From Antedon mediterranea (taxonomy: Eukaryota; Echinodermata; Crinoidea; Comatulida; Antedonidae), in the NCBI RefSeq assembly GCF_964355755.1, contig NC_092670.1, forward strand, positions 9,051,201-9,115,200: DNA of 64,000 nucleotides, given 5' to 3'. Positions within the stretch are counted from its first letter, which is position 1, and every line of letters begins with the position of its first letter. The position numbers and the translations under genes are program-made. This document shows, one piece after another, positions 58,001 to 64,000 of this stretch. The notes below the pieces were generated by a model. The model did no database searches. It saw only the letters and a list, made by a program, of their open reading frames with translations, and was not told where the DNA came from.

Positions 58001-61000
58001 ATGAATCCTTGTATTACCACAACCAAATGAATTTCCCTGGAATTTGGGATAATAATGTTTTTTTGAATTGAATTTAAATTGCTAGGGGTCATAGGCCAGA
58101 ATAAATTTTTCCTATGACATGTTTCTGACCTTTTGGACTTCCAAGACAAGTTTGCATTTTAATGAGTTTTTAACTCTTTAGGTACTGCACTGCACATCTA
58201 TTGAGTCTAATAGTCATTCTGCGTATGTTCACATGTTTGTGTAGAATGACTCGGCTTCTTTGTTACATGGTACGTCATGAAAACAAACATTGTAGTTAGA
58301 GTTTCTTTTATTAGCAATCAAGGTAAAACAATATAGAACATGTAAATATCCAAAACTTATTGAAACAGTAAAAATATACTAAATAAAACAATTGCGCAAA
58401 AGAACAGACCTTGATTATAAGAAGAAAAGGCAAGAGAAGTTTCCTTATTTCCACTTGGTTCCTTTTGTGATTACAAAAACTGAACAATTGCACGGAAAAT
58501 CTTTACAGTGGATTAGGAATAAAATCGTTAACTGATTTCATCTGTTAGGTTGAAGGAGAAACGGATAAGGTTCACGTGCATCGCGTGCCATCCAACAGAA
58601 CTCTGTATCGCAGCCGGCGATACGCTTGGAAGAATCCATTATTATAGGAACTTCACCGAGGTTGAAAATGTGGCGAAATCAGTGAACCATTGGCATTCTT
58701 TACGTGTTGAAGATTTGTGCTTCACATCAGAAGGTGAGACTTGATATTCATTTTATGTAATGTTGATAAAAATTGATATAATACAACTGCTTTAGTTACT
58801 GTATAGTGCATACCATGTCTTATTTGTAATAATTTATATTTTCAGGGTCTTATTTATTCAGTGTTGGTCATGAGTGTACAATGGTCCAATGGCAATATAA
58901 CACAAATCATAAAGATTTCTTACCAAGGTTGTTGAACCCTATAAGTCACGTGAGCTCATCACCTGACAATCAAATTCAGGCATTAAGCTTATTTAATAAT
59001 GGTAAGAAAAAAGTTTGACATAATTTCTGAATTATGACACTGTATTTTTTTTATGATAAAAAATAAAAAGTAAACACTCATAAAGACTTCCTTTCTTCTG
59101 CACTATCAAACTTTATGTGACAAAAAAAATGTGATGTGCCTATATATGGACACAATGATGTCATATCACTAACATATTTGGGAACATCACTAGTTTGATA
59201 GTCTAGACAGAGCTTTATAATTCTAAGTAGCATTTTTTTTTTAATTGATTAATTATTGGTTATTGTACCAGCTTGAGCTTCATCAACCTGTCACAGAAAC
59301 TGTTAAGTGGCCAATTTTTGCCATTGATAAGAAAAGAGTTACCATTGATAATAGTTGCTGTTGCTACCTATGTGTTTCAGTATTGGCATAGTTATTTTTG
59401 TACAAAATGTGGGGTTAATCACCTGTGTCTTACAGCCTACCTGGGCTGAATCATGCACAGATGTAGACATCTTCCCAGGGTCACTTTGTGTCGAACTTCC
59501 ACCACGAGGAAAGGGACCGAGTAGAGGGTTACCACGGGGTAACCCCCCGGCCGTATCTTCCAAAAGATGCACTTAGTTCTTCAATTTATTAAAAGAACAA
59601 CTTAATACCAAGCTTACATAATATATATTTCATTGTAAAAAATTGTTAACCAAATTTCTTTTTTTAATAGTTATTTTATTAGTGTCCAACAACTGTGTTG
59701 TTCGAACTATTCAAGGTTTAAATCATGGACATCTACAACAGCAGAAACAACCACCGTGCCATGCTGGTCTGACCTTTGACCCTCGAACCAAGGCATTGGT
59801 TGTTAACGGAAAAGTTGGCCATTTACAGTTCTACCAAGTGGAAGAAGACCGCTCTCTTTACAATGTACGTTGGATTAATTTTTATTGACAGTAACCCAAA
59901 CGGCACTAATAAATCCAATATATACAAGATTTTGGGGATTATTACATATTTTTTGCAGCTTGATATAGTTGGACAAAACTATATCTCTCCCGAATCTCTC
60001 GACAGTAATCCACACTGCACTAATAAATCCAATATATACAAGCTTTTGGGGATTATTACATATTTTTAAAAACTAAAGTTTCACGTTTTTAAAATTTCTT
60101 GCAGCTTGATATAGTTGCACAAAACTATATCTCCCCCGAATCTCTTGACAAACCACTCATTCACACGGATGTTGATCACATGGCATTCAACATGGATGGT
60201 CATTGGCTAGCCACTATTGAATCTAGGGAGGATGGACAAAACTCTTCTGAACTTAGGTTAAAATTTTGGTGTTATGATGATCAGAAAGATAGGTGAGATC
60301 AGTTATTTAATTAATTATTATTATTAAGAGTCAGCTGAGAATTTTTTTTATAAAAATTGATAATTTAGTCTTGAGGCTTTGGTGATCTGTATGCCAAACC
60401 CTGTTCTTGAGGATAAGTAAATTATTCTTAAGATATTTTTTTTCAAGATTTATTCTTTCTTTCTTTACAGTTTTATATTAAATACCAATGTCGAGAACCC
60501 ACATTTAGTAAAGATCACAAGTTTGTGTTTCCAACCATTGCTTAGCAACAAAGAAGCCACACCCACGGCCGTCACAGCAAGTGTTGATGGGAAGTTTAAA
60601 ATTTGGAATCTTGTAGATGACTCTGATATTTATAGTATGGAACATTTTAAAGTTGAACTTTTACTATTTCTATTCCACTGCAAGCCCACTTGAGTGCTAT
60701 GTAGGCCTAACAAGCATTGAAACAGACATGTGACCCCATATAATAGGCTTTATCACCTATATTAATTCAGCCTTAAGGCCCATTTACACTAGTACGATAA
60801 CGATCGACGATTAATAGATAAGCATGAATTTTTCTTACATAAAACAAAAGAATTTAGAGAATTATAAAATACTCATTAATGCTGTTTTTGATAAAAATAA
60901 TATTTTTAAAAATTCAATCAAATGACACAATCAATAAAAAATCAAAAATCGTTGTATTGTCACGATAGTATTGCTCTTACTAATCATGATGTCATTTGAT

Positions 61001-61805
61001 TGGACCTGTGATAATATCATTTTCTTCAAAGGAAGCATAGATGGTTCCTAAATAGTTCTAGAATTAAAACTGTTTAGATTTCTTTTGTTTTATGTATGAA
61101 CAATGCATATTTGTTTATTTATCGTCAATCGTTATCGTCCTAGTGTAAATGGGCCTTTACCACGTTGAAACACAGGTTCTCATCAGATCACCAAGTTAAG
61201 CAACTCATCAATTCAGAAATGCACCCTCTATAAAAATAATTTCATTCTTGGAAATGTAGAATGGCTATTAAAAATCAGATGGGGATCATTTAATGTTATG
61301 TATCTTTATATATTGACCAAAAAATTTGTTTGCTCATATAGGGGGACCCTACTAAGTGGACACCTTTGGGAACCAACTAAGTATCCTATTTATAAAAAGA
61401 GGTGTCTCTAAGTAGGGGGTGTTCCAATGGAGTGGTTCTACTGTAATCCAAATTCTGTAGCCATCTGTTGATGTAATGATCAACTTTTCTTTTTATTTCT
61501 ATTTTTTTTCAACACACATTTTAAAAATTTAATTTTTACTTTCCTGTTTTATAACTAAAAATACCAACAACACCTGAAATTAAATAGATTGTATTTTTAG
61601 TTGTCCGCTTATTTCTCATAGGAAGTAACCAGTGCTGGAATTGTGGTTCCGCGGGATTTTACCGAGATCTTCCATGCGGGGAAGTGTGCTTTACTAGCGA
61701 TGGCTCGTTATTGGCTGTAGCTTTTTCACATGTCATTACCCTTTGGGATCCAGCAACGAATGTATTAAGGACTACCCTGTCACATGATTCAAAACATCCA
61801 ATCAG
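52018..61805 (+). CDS. WDR75: WDR75 (UTP17) WD40-repeat protein, eleven exons, C-terminus not found
   Basis: Exons: 52018-52091, 55336-55465, 55810-55875, 57031-57118, 57491-57692, 58549-58733, 58846-59001, 59671-59864, 60105-60292, 60471-60634, 61622-61805. All junctions are GT-AG and all phases agree, giving about 543 residues without a stop. Family hallmarks are VTGIQLNHSNQLQ, CIACHPTELCIAAG, the DPRTKALVVNGKVGHLQFY block, SVDGKFKIWNLVDDSDIY and SDGSLLAVAFSHVITLWDP. WDR75 is a nucleolar t-UTP subunit of the small-subunit processome that supports rRNA transcription and 18S pre-rRNA processing. Human WDR75 is about 830 residues; the part after the 61805 donor (CWNLL region and acidic tail) is not in the window. 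Later exons may lie beyond 64000, which would nest the minus-strand FReD gene in an intron, or the gene is cut. Confidence 0.93.
52140..52265. repeat. AGGCCTA/CTAGCTAG-rich tract, left of the foldback element
   Basis: Dense overlapping TAGGCCTA, CTAGCCTAG and TAGCTAG words; the matching tract on the other side is 54205-54345. Confidence 0.8.
52266..54191. mobile_element. TU-like foldback transposon
   Basis: The left end is AGTCAAGTCGCCCCATCGCA followed by about ten more 15-16 bp units (GTCGCCCCATCGCAAA) to 52422. The right end (54004-54191) is the inverse: units of TTTGCGATGGGGCGAC ending GGGGCGACTTGACT. Inside the left arm are about 58 base GGGGAARCCCC-type units (52500-52690); GGTCGCG words are mirrored near 53945. 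Sea urchin TU elements are known for inverted repeats whose outer domain is 15 bp direct repeats. No clear target duplication was seen. It lies in WDR75 intron 1 between two AGGCCTA-rich stretches. Confidence 0.85.
53209..53556 (-). CDS. Hypothetical 115-codon frame inside the foldback element
   Basis: The frame ends NFTEEILFNHFGYRTF and has a basic RRSSCEETDTRRRSSDW centre. No domain is recognised, and it may be chance or a decayed passenger gene. Confidence 0.2.
   Translation of the reverse strand: MCLNFIMTFQNKEIKKKDFIADMIVLHAGILVKLKRYILTMEKPSYSIVCMFFKKGNPQRSAERRSSCEETDTRRRSSDWFFQRMFQMASRLFNQQHNDNFTEEILFNHFGYRTF
54205..54345. repeat. AGGCCTA-rich tract, right of the foldback element
   Basis: Same words (AGGCCTAGGCC, CTACCTAC, TAGCTAG) as on the left side; probably one pre-existing tract split by the insertion. 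Confidence 0.75.
54346..54655 (+). mobile_element. C-terminal fragment of a non-LTR retrotransposon
   Basis: Reads LRGDLIEAFKILKGFEDID and RTRGHSLKLYRPK. After a frameshift near 54517 it reads WNSLPEYVIQASSVNIFKSR and LDNYF, the usual tail of CR1/Jockey-group RT proteins. 5'-truncated; in WDR75 intron 1. Confidence 0.85.
54763..54962 (-). mobile_element. One-ended fragment of the TTAA-flanked MITE
   Basis: TTAAAGACACCTTCCCTACA at the left, and GTAAACATCGGTAACGTACG matching the inverse of 56763-56782. Confidence 0.7.
55336..55465 (+). CDS. WDR75: WDR75 exon 2
   Basis: YLLCCSGTVVNVLSTSSGEC and HQEAVTGIQLN; first WD repeat. Confidence 0.9.
55810..55875 (+). CDS. WDR75: WDR75 exon 3
   Basis: 22 codons, VFTCSVEGTVKQWDFPDG; closes a WD blade. 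Confidence 0.88.
56410..57003. mobile_element. 594 bp MITE with TTAA duplication (piggyBac- or Kolobok-type signature)
   Basis: The left tip AGCCCCCTTCCCTACG and right tip (inverse) ACACCCCTTCCCTGCA are each flanked by TTAA (56406-56409 and 57004-57007). Non-coding; in WDR75 intron 3 close to the exon 4 acceptor. Confidence 0.8.
57031..57118 (+). CDS. WDR75: WDR75 exon 4
   Basis: TYKLPTPVLGLLTSSAHPDG, then VFAVVKPKS; starts 27 bases after a TTAA-flanked MITE. Confidence 0.85.
57160..57400. repeat. Possible SINE-like repeat
   Basis: On the minus strand GGGTTCAAGGCCAACTCG resembles a tRNA-type B box (GGTTCRA) and is followed by ACCCCGGTGAAATGGT and GGATTACCACCTATC. No matching A box or poly-A tail was confirmed. 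Confidence 0.35.
57491..57692 (+). CDS. WDR75: WDR75 exon 5
   Basis: Contains NISFNSKTFAFGARGKIIA and DHVLRIYFVKTQKF. Only one frame is open with the flanking phases. Confidence 0.85.
58549..58733 (+). CDS. WDR75: WDR75 exon 6
   Basis: RFTCIACHPTELCIAAG, then LGRIHYYRNF and HWHSLRVEDLCFTSEG; strongly conserved blade. Confidence 0.93.
58846..59001 (+). CDS. WDR75: WDR75 exon 7
   Basis: SVGHECTMVQWQYNTN and KDFLPRL; the next blade with the family's FLPRL. Confidence 0.92.
59099..59214. mobile_element. Third copy of the CACTATCAAACTTTATGTG MITE
   Basis: GCACTATCAAACTTTATGTG opens it, CCTATATATGGACACAATGA is inside, and AGTTTGATAGTCTAGACAGA closes it; in WDR75 intron 7. Confidence 0.8.
59671..59864 (+). 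CDS. WDR75: WDR75 exon 8
   Basis: LTFDPRTKALVVNGKVGHLQ is the best family signature; ends SLYN|GTACGT in phase 0. Confidence 0.95.
59887..60104 (+). repeat. 114 bp duplication copying the acceptor and first codons of WDR75 exon 9
   Basis: GACAGTAAYCCA at 59887 and at 60001 starts two near-identical copies of intron sequence. TTTTTTGCAG followed by LDIVGQNYISPESLD at 59959 duplicates the true exon start at 60105 (LDIVAQNYISPESLD). The copy has no donor at the matching place. Confidence 0.88.
60105..60292 (+). CDS. WDR75: WDR75 exon 9
   Basis: LDIVAQNYISPE, MDGHWLATIESRED and LRLKFWCYDD. A partial copy of its start lies just upstream. Confidence 0.93.
60471..60634 (+). CDS. WDR75: WDR75 exon 10
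   Basis: TASVDGKFKIWNLVDDSDIY at the end; canonical WD signature. Confidence 0.95.
60655..61600. other. WDR75 intron 10: MITE-like inverted ends and an element fragment
   Basis: AAGGCCCATTTACACTAGTACGATAACGATCGACGATTAATAG near 60775 is mirrored by CGTCAATCGTTATCGTCCTAGTGTAAATGGGCCTTT near 61122-61157, so 60774-61158 is a small foldback element. GTGGTTCTACTG at 61431 belongs to the family at 37382. Confidence 0.65.
61622..61805 (+). CDS. WDR75: WDR75 exon 11 (last seen)
   Basis: CFTSDGSLLAVAFSHVITLW and DSKHPIR|GTTAGA, phase 2; the continuation is not visible. Confidence 0.92.
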
Positions 61806-62490
61806 GTTAGAACATTAAATTATTTTTATGCGATAATTGAGGTATCGATATAATTGGAAACAGTCCATTAATAGAGTTTTGAGTTTGTTTGTTGGAGCAC
61901 TCGTGGCATGACAGAGGTTTATTATATTGATTTCAATAAAAATTCCTTATTCCTAAATTTAACCACTTGTTTGTGCAATTTATTGATGAAAAGTTAGTGA
62001 AAATGTTTGTATGATTTACATCTGTCTCATACCAATGCACAACGTGACTGCAGATGTTGTAACTAATAAAATGTATCACCACAGTAGTCAAGACATGAGA
62101 TTATCCATCAAGTAAGTACTATAATTCTTTATTGTTCCAACATATTTTAATTCTACCGACAGAAATTTATAAATGGTATTGCTAAAACTTTGCATATATG
62201 TAATGTATGTTTTTATTACATGTTCCTCTTATGTTTGCTTTTTAATTTTTGATAAATTGCCAATGGTATTTAAGGAATAATTTTTTTTTCTGTGTGAGGT
62301 TGGGATTTTAATCAGATCAAGCTAGATAAAGCGAATATTATGGTGTCGGATTTATACATATATGTATGTAGACTAAAAAAAAATACTAAACTATATTGAT
62401 GTAAAATATTGTTACTAAATTGTTGTAGACAAATCACAACTAGTATTATTATTATTAATAATAATGTTACTACAGTATTAAATAATTGTC
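61806..62490. other. No further WDR75 exon recognised
   Basis: AT-rich DNA with TTATTATTATTAATAATAATG at 62443-62465; the expected next WD blade was not found. Confidence 0.5.
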
Positions 62491-63731
62491 TTATGGTGCT
62501 CTCTTAACCATCATCACTGTCTTCTTTAGACTATAACGATGAGTCCCTGTGAAATGATACCAAATAATACCTCTACTAGAAACAGGAATAGGTCCTGGGG
62601 TTTGGTAAGGCCCATTTAGGTTTGAATGATAGCCACTTTTGAACCACCAAGCACCTTTGTAATTCACAGCTAAGTTCCAAAAACGACTTTTGTCATGGTC
62701 TCTGTCGTAGGTTGTAAACTGTTGATTATTGTGGTATGTCATAGCATCACCTAAAAAAATATTATTATAAATCATTTTATCATTATATTTAAGTAATGTT
62801 TTCTTAAATATTTAAATTAATAATAATAATATATATCATAATGATGATAATTTGCGATATAAAAATAGAAATGCAATTATAAAATCTATCCTACTGCATT
62901 GTAATCAATGTATGCCATTTTATATAATAGTGCCATAGTTTTTGGTGATTTCTAGTTCATAAATTTGTTCATAGATGCTTGTCTTGTTTTACCTTACAAT
63001 TCCATTATATTATAGTTCATTTTCCTATTTAATTTCTGTTCAAATGTTCATAGAGTGAGTATCAGTCTCTTAATACAGATATTGCAATTTAGTCCATTGA
63101 TACATTCCATACCAAGCTTAAAATGTTTCTTTTGCACTCTTTACTATCGCTTTTGAAATAATCACTTTCGTAACTGTGAGGTCCGTGTTTGCACAACATA
63201 AAACTCTTTTCTTTTACTCCGAAATATAATACAATTTTTACACCTTTTTTTCTTTTTAAACTTCTAACTTCAAGATGAAATAAATTGTATGGTGATATAT
63301 CATGTGATTCATTAATATTTAAAAGTTATGAATGCTAAAAATCCTCCAGTGGGTTTTTATCACAAAGATACACCCTACTAAAATATCATTATTCAATCTG
63401 TTTTTCCTAAAATGTGTTTCTTTGGAGTAAAATTAAGTTATTGATTGTTTTACTAACCAACTGTTCCTCTAAATCCTGTCCCTCCATTACTGATTGTCAA
63501 AGTATAGTTAGACTGCTCAGTACCAATGCGAAAGTGAGAATATCTTCGATACTTCATTGTATTCAATGCACCAGTAAGCTCTATTAAAATTTCATAATCA
63601 CCATCAGATGTTATACGGTTGATCTGTTCGTTACCAAGCCAGAACTCTGAGTTCACATTTCCAAAACCATCTTTGTAGTCGGCCCAATTGCGGTAAAAAT
63701 TTACCGAACCATCTTCTCTTCGTTGTATCAC
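62491..63731 (-). CDS. Fibrinogen-related (FReD) protein, last two exons
   Basis: Exon 63731-63458 (acceptor ATTACTATTAG, donor GTTG|GTTAGT) encodes VIQRREDGSVNFYRNW, GFGNVNSEFWLGNE and SHFRIGTEQSNYTLTIS. Exon 62750-62491 encodes DAMTYHNNQQFTTYDRDHDK, WWFKSGYHSNLNG and a terminal HRYSLKKTVMMVKRAP stop. Phases agree. FReDs are lectin-like binding domains; the acidic DRDHDK loop fits the Ca2+ site. Two Cys that form the last disulfide in most FReDs (in NCA and KxCHxSNLNG) are replaced here by Leu and Gly. Upstream exons lie past 64000. Exon structure matches the + strand copy at 79-889, so the two are paralogues in opposite orientation. Confidence 0.92.
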
Positions 63732-64000
63732 CTAATAGTAATAATACTGAGTTTTCAAAGACGTAAACCTTAAAACTGATAATGTTACTTCCCAATTTTG
63801 TAATGCAAAACTCTGCGAACTTAGTAAACAAATTGATATATGTATATGCGCAAGTTTTACAGAAAACCGTCAAAAATAGTGTAGCGTAGAAAGATCAGAC
63901 TATCACACACCTTTTCGACCAATGAAAACAAATGCAAGTCATGGTTGTAGAAACCTACATTGGCCATCATCGTTTGTTTTACTGGAATGTGTCCACTTAA

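Overview
This is a gene-poor, AT-rich, intron-containing metazoan window. It most resembles a marine invertebrate deuterostome, probably an echinoderm; the class cannot be settled from sequence alone. Reasons: fibrinogen-related (FReD) exons, an IFIT-like TPR gene, a foldback transposon with 15-16 bp terminal repeats like the sea urchin TU elements, several CR1/L2-type retroposons, and a TAGGCCTA motif scattered throughout.

Layout. 0-10 kb: three exons of a + strand FReD gene ending in a Ser/Thr-rich exon, a 547 bp tandem duplication, a CR1-type retroposon, two CCCATATGGG repeat arrays, and a first exon of a type II membrane protein. 10-20 kb: an 81 bp palindrome, a GATATC foldback tract, and two satellite arrays (80 bp x about 29; 64 bp x about 62). 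22-31 kb: minus-strand exons of an ABCC/MRP4-like transporter covering only the first membrane domain, with MITEs and an antisense L2/CR1 relic in the introns. 30.5-32.7 kb: an LTR-retrotransposon gag relic split by a 1.6 kb hAT-like element with an 8 bp target duplication. 35-36.4 kb: a single-ORF disordered protein with possible PP1-docking motifs. 38-41.5 kb: an IFIT-like TPR gene (minus) with a +1 frameshift and a GKSTD repeat tail, plus a relic of a second copy.

44.8-61.8 kb holds two conserved genes head to head, 1.24 kb apart. CHRAC1 (minus) was recovered from three short exons. WDR75 (+) was recovered from eleven phase-consistent exons, with its C-terminal third not seen. Their introns are transposon traps. 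CHRAC1 intron 2 contains a 4.2 kb element with about 450 bp inverted repeats around a decayed PIN-like gene. CHRAC1 intron 1 contains an 899 bp element with an exact 8 bp TSD. WDR75 intron 1 contains a TU-like foldback element. The window ends with the two C-terminal exons of another FReD gene (minus) that has lost its last disulfide.

The two ends carry lectin or immune-type genes, the middle carries housekeeping genes (chromatin remodelling, ribosome biogenesis), and most of the rest is mobile or satellite DNA. The best candidate for an undescribed system is the long-TIR, PIN-like element at 44960-49167. All homology calls are from memory of family motifs; no search was run.
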